From Burkholderiales bacterium (GTDB lineage Bacteria > Pseudomonadota > Gammaproteobacteria > Burkholderiales > Burkholderiaceae_C): a stretch of DNA of 10,162 bases. Location: positions 1 through 10,162 of the forward strand of contig CANFNE010000070.1 of assembly GCA_947448105.1 (NCBI GenBank), written 5' to 3'. Both the position numbers and the translations under genes were made by a program. The notes beneath the pieces are model-generated. The model did no database searches. It was given only the letters and a program-made list of their open reading frames with translations, and was not told the origin of the DNA. Positions 1-6,606 of this stretch are shown here, piece by piece; within the stretch, counting starts at the first letter, position 1; each line of letters begins with the position of its first letter.

Positions 1-1581
1 TACGGCGCCTTTGGCCACGCTTTGCAGGGGCGTGTCGTCAAAGTCGGTCAGGTAGTTCAGCGCCCACTCGTCCACGCGGTCGGTCATGAGCAGGACTTCA
101 ATGCCTTTTTTCTTGAACACTTCGAGCTGTGGGCTGTTTTTGGCAGCGGCCAGGTTGTCGGCCGTGATGTAGTAGATGGCCTCTTGGCCTTCTTTCATGC
201 GGGCTTTGTAGTCCGCCAGCGACACGCTCACGGTGTCGGTGGTGGTGGACGCAAAGCGCAGCAGCTTGGCCAGGCGGTCTTTGTTGGCGTAGTCCTCGCC
301 CATGCCTTCTTTGAGCACAGCGCCAAATTCTGCGTAGAACTTGCTGTACTTGCCCACCTGCGCTTTGTCTTCTTCAGACACCACGTCGGTCACGCCATTG
401 GCGGCGGCTTCGGGCGCCTTGTCGTGTTTGGCCAGGTCTTCCAGCATGCCCAAGACGCGCTTGGTGCAGCCTTCGCGGATGGCTTTGACGTCACGGCTTT
501 CTTGCAGCAACTCACGGCTCACGTTCAGGGGCAAATCGGCCGAATCCACCACGCCTTTGACAAAGCGCAGGTAGTTGGGCATGAGCGCCTCGGCGTCGTC
601 CATGATGAACACGCGCTTCACATACAGCTTGATACCGGCGGTTTTTTCGCGGTTGTACAAGTCCATGGGCGCTTTGCCGGGGATGTAGAGCAACTGGGTG
701 TATTCGGTGCTGCCTTCCACCCGGTTGTGCGTGTGGGCCAGCGGCGCTTCCATGTCGTGGCTGATTTGCTTGTAGAAGTCGTCGTATTGCTCTTGGCTGA
801 TGTCTTTCTTGGCGCGCGCCCAGATGGCGTTGGCCTTGTTGACGGTTTCCCATTCGCCGGTTTTGACCATGGCGCCGGGTTCGCGGCCGCCTTTTTCGTC
901 GTTGGGATCAATCAGCGCGCCGTCTTTCCATTCTTCCTTTTCCATCTGGATGGGCAGGCTGATGTGGTCAGAATATTTGCTGATGATGCCTTTGACCTTC
1001 CAGGCCTGGGCGTAGTCGTGTGCGTCGTCGCGCAGGTGCAGGGTCACGCTGGTGCCCCGGTGTTCGCGGTTAATCGTTTCGACTTCGAAGGCGCCGCCGC
1101 CACTGGCGCCGCCGTCGCTCACCCAGCGCACGCCTTCAGCCGCGTGCAAACCGGCACGGCGTGATTCCACCGTGATCTTGTCAGCCACGATAAAGCCCGA
1201 GTAAAAGCCCACGCCAAACTGGCCAATAAGCTGCGAGTCGGCCTTTTGGTCGCCGCTGAGTTTGCTGACAAAGTCTTTGGTGCCGCTCTTGGCAATCGTG
1301 CCCAGGTTGTCGATGGCCTCTTGCTGGCTCAGGCCAATACCGTTGTCGGTGATGGTCAGCGTCTTGGCGTCTTTGTCAAAGGTGACGCGGATTTTGAGTT
1401 CGGAGTCGCCTTCAAACAGCGCGGGCGCATTGATCGCCTCAAAGCGCAGCTTGTCGCAGGCATCCGAGGCGTTGGAGATGAGTTCGCGCAGGAAAATCTC
1501 TTTGTTGGAATACAGCGAATGGGTGACGAGGTGCAGCAGTTGCGCCACTTCGGCCTGGAAATTGAGGGTTTGTTTGGTCAT
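1..1581 (-). CDS. htpG: Molecular chaperone HtpG (bacterial Hsp90), C-terminus cut by window edge
   Basis: This is an ATP-dependent cytosolic chaperone of the Hsp90 family that acts as a homodimer in folding and stress protection. The frame is open from ATG at 1581 to the left edge (527 codons). The family is usually about 620-650 residues, so roughly the last 100 residues, including much of the dimerisation domain, lie outside. The GHKL ATPase domain is clear: ELISNASDA (E33, N37), ITDNGIG with D79, LGTIAKSGT near 93-101 and the GQFGVGFYS lid/glycine motif near 120-128. The middle domain carries LPLNVSRELLQ, whose R356 matches the conserved arginine that contacts the ATP gamma-phosphate. I read the frame through the ATPase domain and into the middle domain and saw no frameshift. 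A glycine/alanine-rich stretch (about residues 154-163) lies after the lid region. There is no recognisable Shine-Dalgarno before the ATG, but the first residues (MTKQTLNFQAEV) fit the family start exactly. A sigma-32-like promoter lies 58 bases upstream. Confidence 0.97.
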   Translation of the reverse strand, partial: MTKQTLNFQAEVAQLLHLVTHSLYSNKEIFLRELISNASDACDKLRFEAINAPALFEGDSELKIRVTFDKDAKTLTITDNGIGLSQQEAIDNLGTIAKSGTKDFVSKLSGDQKADSQLIGQFGVGFYSGFIVADKITVESRRAGLHAAEGVRWVSDGGASGGGAFEVETINREHRGTSVTLHLRDDAHDYAQAWKVKGIISKYSDHISLPIQMEKEEWKDGALIDPNDEKGGREPGAMVKTGEWETVNKANAIWARAKKDISQEQYDDFYKQISHDMEAPLAHTHNRVEGSTEYTQLLYIPGKAPMDLYNREKTAGIKLYVKRVFIMDDAEALMPNYLRFVKGVVDSADLPLNVSRELLQESRDVKAIREGCTKRVLGMLEDLAKHDKAPEAAANGVTDVVSEEDKAQVGKYSKFYAEFGAVLKEGMGEDYANKDRLAKLLRFASTTTDTVSVSLADYKARMKEGQEAIYYITADNLAAAKNSPQLEVFKKKGIEVLLMTDRVDEWALNYLTDFDDTPLQSVAKGAV

Positions 1582-1619
1582 GGCAGTTCAAATAACAAAA
1601 GAAAAATCAAACGGTGCGC

Positions 1620-1630
1620 GCCCTAAGGGC
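1620..1630 (-). other. Short hairpin in the htpG leader
   Basis: GCCC-TAA-GGGC forms a 4-bp G/C stem with a 3-base loop, close to the predicted 5' end of the htpG mRNA. It is followed by an A/T-rich, probably unstructured stretch running into the start codon. A role in mRNA stability or translation is conceivable but not shown; a stem this short can arise by chance. Confidence 0.25.
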
Positions 1631-1638
1631 CCGCTTTG

Positions 1639-1666
1639 ACTTGGGGATGGGCGTGGTCTTTTCAAG
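1639..1666 (-). promoter_or_regulatory. Sigma-32 (RpoH) heat-shock promoter of htpG
   Basis: On the minus strand the sequence reads CTTGAAA (1666-1660), a 13-base spacer, then CCCCAAGT (1646-1639). The established RpoH consensus is CTTGAAA-N13-17-CCCCATNT, so the -35 is perfect and the -10 differs at one defined position. Transcription should start near 1632, leaving a leader of about 50 bases before the htpG ATG at 1581. Position, orientation and the identity of the downstream gene all agree. The promoter lies in the gap after the pseudouridine synthase, so htpG need not depend on readthrough from it. Confidence 0.85.
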
Positions 1667-1682
1667 AGCCCGGCGCCTGTGG

Positions 1683-1699
1683 GCGGCGTTCAACACCGC
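1683..1699 (-). other. Hairpin just after the pseudouridine synthase stop codon
   Basis: On the minus strand, GCGGTG-TTGAA-CGCCGC forms a 6-bp stem (one G-U pair) with a 5-base loop, 8 bases after the stop codon at 1708. It has no following U-tract, so it is not a canonical intrinsic terminator. It could be a 3'-end stabilising structure of the mRNA, and it sits between that gene and the htpG heat-shock promoter. Confidence 0.35.
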
Positions 1700-1707
1700 T
1701 GAAACCG

Positions 1708-2739
1708 TTAAAACCGCTCGTGCGGCGCCAGGTAGCGCCACTGGCCTACCGGCAAATTGCCCAGCATCACGTTGCCGATGCGCACGCGCTTGAGGCCCAC
1801 CACTTTCAGGCCCACTTGCTCGCACATGCGCCGGATCTGGCGTTTTTTGCCTTCGTGCAGCACAAAGCGCAGCTGCTCGGGGTTTTGCCATTCCACTTTG
1901 GCGTGCTTGAGCGCCTGGCCGTCCAAGGACAGGCCGTGGCGCAGCAGCTGCAGTTTTTCGGGCGGAAACACCGACTGCACGTCGGCGCTGATGGGGTCGT
2001 CGTCGTCAATGCGGCTGAGTTGCTGGATCTTGCCGCCGTAGGTAGCCGCCGCTGAGGTGGCCGCTGCGGTGTTGAGCACGCCGGTGTAAACCACGCGCAC
2101 CAGGTATTCTTTTTCCATCACCGCGTCTTCGCCAATCAGCTGGCGCGCCACCCGCCCGTCTTGGGTGAGTACCAACAGGCCGGTGGAATCAATGTCCAAG
2201 CGCCCGGCGGGCACCAGGCTTTTGAGCTGGCTGCCGTGGAAGAAGAAACGCGCGTTGTCCTCGGTCCAGCGGTTGTGCGGCTGCACCAGGGTGATGGCGG
2301 GCTCGTGGCCGTCTTCGGCCTGGCCGCTGACCAGGCCCAGGGGCTTGTTGATCAGCACCGTGACCAGATTGGCCTGCTGGCCCTTGGCCAGCTTGTCGAT
2401 TTCGATCTTGACGTCGGGCGCCACCTGCATGCCCATTTCGGCCACCCGGCCATCGACCTTGACCCAGCCTTTGCCAATCCAGTCGTCGGCTTCGCGGCGC
2501 GAGGCCAGACCGAGTTCGGCCATGCGCTTGTTCAGGCGCAGCGTGCCGTTGGCGCCGATGGCTGCGGTATTGGTTTGGCCCATGGGAATGGGCGCGCGGC
2601 TGCGGGTGGCCACGCGCGCGGCGGCAGGCGAGGGTACGGGCGCCACGGCGGCTACGGCTGGGCGCGGCGGCGGGGCGGCGCGCTGAAAGGCCTTGACCGG
2701 CACGGAAAGCAGGGGTTTTTTGGGAGTGGTGTCTGACAT
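1708..2739 (-). CDS. rRNA pseudouridine synthase, RsuA/RluB/RluE/RluF family (RluF-like)
   Basis: The enzyme isomerises a specific uridine in ribosomal RNA to pseudouridine; in this family no cofactor is needed. The protein has 343 residues. After a proline/alanine-rich N-terminal extension of about 55-65 residues comes an S4 RNA-binding domain (about 67-115, from LRLNKRMAELGLASRREAD to VKVDGRV). The catalytic domain opens with VLINKPLGLVSG (about 128-139) and holds the family motif AGRLDIDSTGLLVLT (about 178-192), with D182 as the expected catalytic aspartate. The C-terminal GKKRQIRRMCEQVGLKV motif is also typical. General features resemble RluF (23S rRNA U2604) more than RsuA, but the target base cannot be settled here. 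The ATG at 2739 has no clear Shine-Dalgarno. A second in-frame ATG (residue 53) would remove most of the low-complexity tail and is a possible alternative start. The gene follows the Crp/Fnr gene by 77 bases on the same strand. Confidence 0.92.
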   Translation of the reverse strand: MSDTTPKKPLLSVPVKAFQRAAPPPRPAVAAVAPVPSPAAARVATRSRAPIPMGQTNTAAIGANGTLRLNKRMAELGLASRREADDWIGKGWVKVDGRVAEMGMQVAPDVKIEIDKLAKGQQANLVTVLINKPLGLVSGQAEDGHEPAITLVQPHNRWTEDNARFFFHGSQLKSLVPAGRLDIDSTGLLVLTQDGRVARQLIGEDAVMEKEYLVRVVYTGVLNTAAATSAAATYGGKIQQLSRIDDDDPISADVQSVFPPEKLQLLRHGLSLDGQALKHAKVEWQNPEQLRFVLHEGKKRQIRRMCEQVGLKVVGLKRVRIGNVMLGNLPVGQWRYLAPHERF

Positions 2740-2781
2740 GAAGTAGTAAATTGGGATGCGGCAGCGGATTGAAGCCGTTCG

Positions 2782-2798
2782 GCGCCAGCCCGTGGCGC
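2782..2798 (-). other. Hairpin between the regulator gene and the pseudouridine synthase gene
   Basis: GCGCCA-N5-TGGCGC is a perfect 6-bp inverted repeat 19 bases beyond the regulator's stop codon. No U-tract follows on either strand, so efficient intrinsic termination is not indicated. It may be an mRNA 3'-end or processing structure. The rest of the gap (2740-2816) shows no convincing promoter. Confidence 0.35.
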
Positions 2799-2816
2799 AG
2801 GGCGGTATTGTCGCGC

Positions 2817-3530
2817 CTAGCGCGGCTGCACCTGCGAGCGCAGCGCCGCCAGGTCCAGCACGCGCAAGCCGCCGTATTCCACCCGGATCGAGCCCTGCGC
2901 CGCCAGCGCCGTCAACGCCTCGTTTACGCGTTGGCGCGACAGTCCGATCAAATAGGCCAGTTCCTGCTGGGTAATGCGCAGCACTTCGCCCACCCCGGGG
3001 TAGAGCACCGGGTTGAACAGCGCGGCCAGGCTGCGGGCCACGCGGGCGTCGGGGTTGTTCATGCGGTCGATCTCTCGCGCGGCAATGAACTGGCCCAGGC
3101 GCTCGTTGAGCTGGTTCATCACAAAGCGGTTAAAGCCAATGGAGTGGTCGAGCAGCCAGTGGAAAGTGTCCACATGCAGGCCGGCCACGCGGCTGGCGCG
3201 CAAGGCCTGGATGTTGTAGCGGTAGGCCTCGCGCTTGAGCGCCGTGCCTTCGCCAAACCAGCCGCCCGGGGGAATGCCGGTGTAGGTCATGGTTTGGCCC
3301 TGGGCGTTGTCGGTGCTCATTTTCAGCAGGCCGTCAATCACCCCAAACCAGTAGGTGGCGGGCCGGCCGGTGCGGCACAAGGTGTCGCCGGGACTGGCGT
3401 CGGCGACTTTCAGGTCTTCGGCGGCGCGCTGGCGCTCGTCGGGCTTGAGCAGGTGGATCCAGGGAATGGCTTCGAGCTCTGCGTGGGTGAGCGGTCGGCG
3501 GCGTTGGTGCAGGCTGGTGTCAGGGGACAT
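2817..3530 (-). CDS. Crp/Fnr-family transcriptional regulator
   Basis: This is a cytoplasmic DNA-binding regulator with an N-terminal cyclic-nucleotide-binding-type beta-barrel and a C-terminal winged helix-turn-helix. Starting at ATG 3530 it has 237 residues, close to the family norm. The beta-roll runs over about 25-125 and includes GWFGEGTAL (90-98), the place of the phosphate-binding cassette. That cassette does not match the cAMP-binding consensus of E. coli CRP well. Only one cysteine is present (C52), so an FNR-type [4Fe-4S] sensor is excluded. The dimerisation helix is followed by the HTH (about 186-213) with recognition helix LSRQRVNEALTAL. A GTG at 3626 would add 32 residues, but it directly follows an in-frame TAG, lacks a ribosome-binding site and adds residues unlike the family. 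Divergent orientation to the ligase/ABC operon suggests it controls that operon; this is inference. The ligand is unknown. Confidence 0.9.
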   Translation of the reverse strand: MSPDTSLHQRRRPLTHAELEAIPWIHLLKPDERQRAAEDLKVADASPGDTLCRTGRPATYWFGVIDGLLKMSTDNAQGQTMTYTGIPPGGWFGEGTALKREAYRYNIQALRASRVAGLHVDTFHWLLDHSIGFNRFVMNQLNERLGQFIAAREIDRMNNPDARVARSLAALFNPVLYPGVGEVLRITQQELAYLIGLSRQRVNEALTALAAQGSIRVEYGGLRVLDLAALRSQVQPR

Positions 3531-3646
3531 GGGGCGATGGAAGGAAGCTGGTTTGTCAAATGCGTGTAAGGCAAGGCGTTTTTTTGCCTTTGTGCTGTCA
3601 GTTAGCAGAAAGTGAAGGGAAAACACCTAGTTCATTGCCGGCTCAA

Positions 3647-3664
3647 TTGTCGTCCGAATGACAA
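3647..3664. promoter_or_regulatory. Candidate operator: TTGTC-N8-GACAA dyad
   Basis: The outer arms are a perfect 5-bp inverted repeat, and four of the eight inner bases are also symmetric. The dyad centre is between 3655 and 3656. It overlaps the proposed -10 element and the spacer of the regulator's promoter, a classic position for autorepression. Its half-sites differ from the FNR box (TTGAT-N4-ATCAA) and the CRP box (TGTGA-N6-TCACA), in keeping with a diverged recognition helix. The assignment to this regulator is inference. Confidence 0.45.
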
Positions 3665-3741
3665 CCTGGCGTCAAATGCAGTTCTACCATCAGCGCCTAT
3701 CAACGCCTCTGTGCGCAGGCATGGGGGCTTTTGCTGGTCAT

Positions 3742-3746
3742 AAGGA
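3742..3746 (+). promoter_or_regulatory. Ribosome-binding site of the acyl-CoA synthetase gene
   Basis: AAGGA lies 6 bases before ATG 3753 and supports that start over the later in-frame methionine within the first 25 codons. Confidence 0.7.
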
Positions 3747-3752
3747 TTTGGG

Positions 3753-5699
3753 ATGCAAACGACTTTTCCGCAACTTTTATTGCAACACGCAAGCCAGCGG
3801 CCCACGGCTGCGGCCATGCGTGAAAAGGAATACGGCATTTGGCAGACCCTGACATGGGCTGATCTGGCTGTGATGGTGGAACAACTCGCGGGCGGCCTGC
3901 ACCAGGCCGGGCTGCGCCAAGGCGACCACATGATCGTGGTGGGTGCCAACCGCCCCCGCCTGTACGCCACCATGCTGGCGGTGCAGTCGCTCGGCGGCAT
4001 TCCGGTGCCCTTGTACCAAGACGCGGCCGCTGCCGAATGCGTGTTTCCCATCGTCAACGCCGAAGTGCGTTTTGCTTTTGCCGAAGACCAGGAGCAGGTG
4101 GACAAGCTGCTTGAAGTGCAGGAAAGCGCGCCCCAGTTGGCCCATATTTACTATGACGACCCGCGCGGCCTGCGCAACTACGATGCACCCGGCCTGCGTT
4201 CCATGGACCAGTTGCAGGAAGACGGCGCGGCTTTTGCCGCAGCCCACCCGGCTTTTTTCCGTGAAGCGGTAGCTGCCACCCGTTCTACCGACGTGGGCGC
4301 CATGTTTTTTACCTCGGGCACCACGGGCAATCCAAAAGGCGTGGTGCACACGCACGACTCTTTGCTCAACCGCGCCCGCGCAGGCGCCGACTTTGACCAC
4401 CTGAGCAGCGCCGAAGAAGTGCTGGCGTATATGCCGGTGGCCTGGATTGGGCAAAACATCTTCAGTTACTCGCAATGGCTGAGCTGCGGCTACGTCGTGA
4501 ACTGCCCCGAGTCGGCGGCCACCGCCACCATCGACCTCAAGGAAATTGGCCCGACCTATTACTTTGCGCCGCCGCGCGTGTTTGAAGGCCTGCTGACCAG
4601 CGTGATGATCCGCATGGAAGACGCCTCTGCCCTCAAACGCAAAATGTTTGAGGCATGCATGGCCGTGGCCAAACGGGTGGGGCCGAACCTGATGGACGGC
4701 AAGTCGGTGGGGCTTGTGGACCGCGCCTTGTACGCGCTGGGCAATGTGCTGGTCTACGGCCCTTTGCGCAACAACCTGGGTTTTAGCCGGGTGCGTGTGG
4801 CCTATACCGCGGGCGAAGCCATCGGGCCGGATTTGTTCAGTTTTTACCGCTCGATTGGCATCAACCTCAAGCAACTCTATGGTTCTACCGAAACCGCCGT
4901 TTTTGTATGCCTGCAGCCCGACCACGAGGCCCGCGCCGACACCGTGGGTGTGCCTTGCGCCGGGGTGGAGATTAAGGTGGCCGATAACGGCGAAATCTTG
5001 GTCAAATCGCCCGGTTTGCTGCGCGAGTACTACAAAAACCCCGAAGCCACCGCCGAGGTGCTGACGGCGGACGGCTGGTACCACACCAGCGACGCGGGCT
5101 TTATTGACGCCCACGGTCACCTCAAGATCATCGACCGCGTGAAAGACGTAGGGCGCGTCAAGGGCGGCGCATTTGACGGCGCGCTGTTTGCACCCAAGTA
5201 CGTCGAGAACAAGCTCAAGTTTTTTCCGCAGATCAAGGAAGTGGTGGCCTATGGCGACGGCCGCGACCGCGTGTGCGTGCTGATCAACATCGACTTTGAC
5301 GCCGTGGGTAACTGGGCCGAGCGCCGCAATCTTCCTTATGCCGGCTACACCGACCTGGCGCAAAAGCCCGAGGTCTACCAGCTGATCAAGGACTGCGTGG
5401 CGCAAGTCAATGCCGACCTGAGCCAAGACACGCTGCTCGCAGGCAGCCAGGTGAGCCGTTTCTTGGTGCTGCACAAAGAGCTTGACGCCGACGACGGTGA
5501 ACTCACCCGAACCAACAAGGTGCGCCGGGGCTTTATTGCCGACAAATACCAGGTGCTGATCGACGCCTTGTACCAGGGCAAGACCCAGCAGTTCATTGAA
5601 ACCCAGGTCAAGTTTGAAGATGGCCGTACCGGCAGCGTCAGCGCCACCTTGCGCATCGACGACGCCAAAACCTTTGCCCCTGTGAAAGCCGCAGCATGA
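3753..5699 (+). CDS. AMP-forming acyl-CoA synthetase (long-chain fatty acid-CoA ligase-like)
   Basis: It activates a carboxylic acid with ATP to an acyl-adenylate and transfers it to CoA in the cytosol. The protein has 648 residues, typical of bacterial long-chain acyl-CoA synthetases rather than the ~550-residue short aryl-CoA ligases. ANL-superfamily motifs are in order: the phosphate-binding loop TSGTTGNPKG (187-196), the adenine-site motif YGSTET (376-381), GWYHTSD ending in the ribose-binding D447, the hinge region DRVKD (461-465) and the C-terminal LTRTNKVRR with K589 as a candidate catalytic lysine. A segment after the hinge (GGAFDGALFAPKYVENKLKF) matches the long-chain synthetase pattern in which APKYVEN follows the hinge. 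No signal peptide or membrane helix is evident. It is the first gene of the operon; its TGA overlaps the next ATG. Linkage to a Liv-type transporter suggests it activates the imported acid. The substrate (fatty, phenyl-substituted or alicyclic acid) is not determinable here. Confidence 0.93.
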   Translation: MQTTFPQLLLQHASQRPTAAAMREKEYGIWQTLTWADLAVMVEQLAGGLHQAGLRQGDHMIVVGANRPRLYATMLAVQSLGGIPVPLYQDAAAAECVFPIVNAEVRFAFAEDQEQVDKLLEVQESAPQLAHIYYDDPRGLRNYDAPGLRSMDQLQEDGAAFAAAHPAFFREAVAATRSTDVGAMFFTSGTTGNPKGVVHTHDSLLNRARAGADFDHLSSAEEVLAYMPVAWIGQNIFSYSQWLSCGYVVNCPESAATATIDLKEIGPTYYFAPPRVFEGLLTSVMIRMEDASALKRKMFEACMAVAKRVGPNLMDGKSVGLVDRALYALGNVLVYGPLRNNLGFSRVRVAYTAGEAIGPDLFSFYRSIGINLKQLYGSTETAVFVCLQPDHEARADTVGVPCAGVEIKVADNGEILVKSPGLLREYYKNPEATAEVLTADGWYHTSDAGFIDAHGHLKIIDRVKDVGRVKGGAFDGALFAPKYVENKLKFFPQIKEVVAYGDGRDRVCVLINIDFDAVGNWAERRNLPYAGYTDLAQKPEVYQLIKDCVAQVNADLSQDTLLAGSQVSRFLVLHKELDADDGELTRTNKVRRGFIADKYQVLIDALYQGKTQQFIETQVKFEDGRTGSVSATLRIDDAKTFAPVKAAA

Positions 5700-6520
5700 C
5701 ACCCAGCAACACGCCCCAAGCGGTCACGGTGGCGCCTGGCGCCAAAAAAATCGGCGACGTCATTTTGGACGTCAAGAACATCTCGCTCGCCTTTGGCGGC
5801 GTCAAGGCGCTGACCGATATTTCTTTCAATGTGCGCGAGCATGAAATCCGCGCCATCATCGGACCCAACGGTGCGGGCAAGAGCTCCATGCTCAACTGCA
5901 TCAACGGTGTGTACACGCCGCAGCACGGCTCCATTACGTTTCGCGGTCAGACCTTCAGCCACATGGACAGCCACCAGGTGGCAAGCATGGGCATAGGGCG
6001 CACTTTTCAGAACCTGGCCTTGTTCAAGGGCATGAGCGTTCTCGACAACATCATGTCCGGGCGCAACCTCAAGATCAAAAGCAACATCTTGCTGCAGGCG
6101 CTGCGCATAGGCCCGGCCGAGCGCGAAGAAATCATGCACCGCGAGGCGGTCGAACGCATCATCGACTTTCTGGAAATCCAGGCCTACCGCAAAACGCCGG
6201 TGGGTCAGTTGCCCTACGGCCTGCAAAAGCGCGTGGACTTAGGGCGTGCCTTGGCCATGGAGCCGCAGGTGCTGCTGCTGGACGAACCCATGGCTGGCAT
6301 GAACGTGGAAGAAAAGCAGGACATGTGCCGCTTTGTGCTCGACGTGAACGACGAGTTCGGAACCACCGTGGTGCTGATCGAGCACGACATGGGCGTGGTG
6401 ATGGACATATCTGACCGCGTGGTGGTGCTCGATTACGGCAAAAAAATTGGCGACGGCACGCCCGACGAAGTGCGCAATAACGAAGACGTGATCAGTGCCT
6501 ACCTTGGCACTTCACACTGA
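5696..6520 (+). CDS. livG: ABC transporter ATP-binding protein, LivG type
   Basis: This is one of the two cytoplasmic ATPases that power a branched-chain-amino-acid-type (HAAT family) importer. It has 274 residues. Walker A is GPNGAGKS (56-63). The signature region is LPYGLQKRVDLGRAL from 172, where LPYG replaces the usual LSGG; this is common in Liv-type ATPases. Walker B is VLLLDEP with D196 and E197, and the switch histidine is H230 (IEHDMGVVM). About 20 extra residues precede the first conserved strand (LDVKNISLAFGGVKAL). The start ATG overlaps the ligase stop as ATGA, so the two are probably translationally coupled and share a function. The liv symbol describes family position only; the cargo need not be an amino acid. 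Confidence 0.94.
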   Translation: MTPSNTPQAVTVAPGAKKIGDVILDVKNISLAFGGVKALTDISFNVREHEIRAIIGPNGAGKSSMLNCINGVYTPQHGSITFRGQTFSHMDSHQVASMGIGRTFQNLALFKGMSVLDNIMSGRNLKIKSNILLQALRIGPAEREEIMHREAVERIIDFLEIQAYRKTPVGQLPYGLQKRVDLGRALAMEPQVLLLDEPMAGMNVEEKQDMCRFVLDVNDEFGTTVVLIEHDMGVVMDISDRVVVLDYGKKIGDGTPDEVRNNEDVISAYLGTSH

Positions 6521-6522
6521 TA

Positions 6523-6600
6523 TGGCCCCCACGCTTTTCACTTCGTGTAATGCGCTGCCCCCCAAGGGGGCCCAGTCGCCTTGGGGCGGCCCGGCGGCGA
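6523..6600. repeat. Intergenic C-run/G-run hairpin element (Comamonadaceae-type repeat)
   Basis: GCTGCCCCCCAAGG (6554-6567) pairs with CCTTGGGGCGGC (6579-6590), giving a stem of about 12 pairs with a CC bulge and one G-U, around an 11-base loop. A smaller CACG/CGTG pair lies in the leader (6530-6547). From memory, near-identical elements recur in the intergenic regions of Comamonadaceae genomes, but only one copy is visible here, so repeat status rests on that knowledge. It fills the livG-livH gap and ends just before the livH ribosome-binding site. No U-tract follows, so it is more likely an mRNA-stability or REP-like element than a terminator. Confidence 0.6.
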
Positions 6601-6606
6601 CTGAAT

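Larger units (their letters stand above)
3531..3752. promoter_or_regulatory. Divergent control region between the regulator and the ligase/ABC operon
   Basis: This 222-base gap holds the control signals for both directions. On the minus strand, -35 TTGACG (3675-3670) and -10 GACAAT (3651-3646), 18 bases apart, make a plausible sigma-70 promoter for the regulator. It would give a leader of about 108 bases. On the plus strand no good -35/-10 pair is visible. TATCAA at 3698-3703 could be a -10 without a matching -35, which would fit an activator-dependent promoter (inference). An imperfect dyad lies at 3647-3664. In the regulator leader, AAGGCAA (3568-3574) and TTGCCTT (3584-3590) form a 7-bp inverted repeat around a 9-base loop. 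Confidence 0.5.

Noticed and set aside
22..1164. A 380-codon plus-strand frame opposite htpG
   Set aside because: Opposite strand of a highly conserved chaperone; the translation is Phe/Val/His/Gly-rich with no domain and no ribosome-binding site.
3551..3560. TTTGTCAAA near-palindrome, seen on the minus strand as a TTGACA -35 box
   Set aside because: No -10 lies at proper distance, and a start from it would fall at or inside the regulator's coding start.
3531..3626. GTG start at 3626 extending the Crp/Fnr regulator by 32 residues
   Set aside because: The GTG is directly preceded by an in-frame TAG, has no Shine-Dalgarno, and the added residues do not resemble the family. The ATG at 3530 gives the normal length.
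3658..3852. 64-codon plus-strand frame overlapping the ligase start
   Set aside because: It has no ribosome-binding site or domain and overlaps a well-supported gene start in another frame.
3777..5702. A 641-codon open frame antisense to the acyl-CoA synthetase gene
   Set aside because: The sense strand encodes an unmistakable ANL enzyme along the same length. The antisense translation is rich in His, Val, Gly and Ala with no recognisable domain, as expected for a mirror of high-GC codon use.
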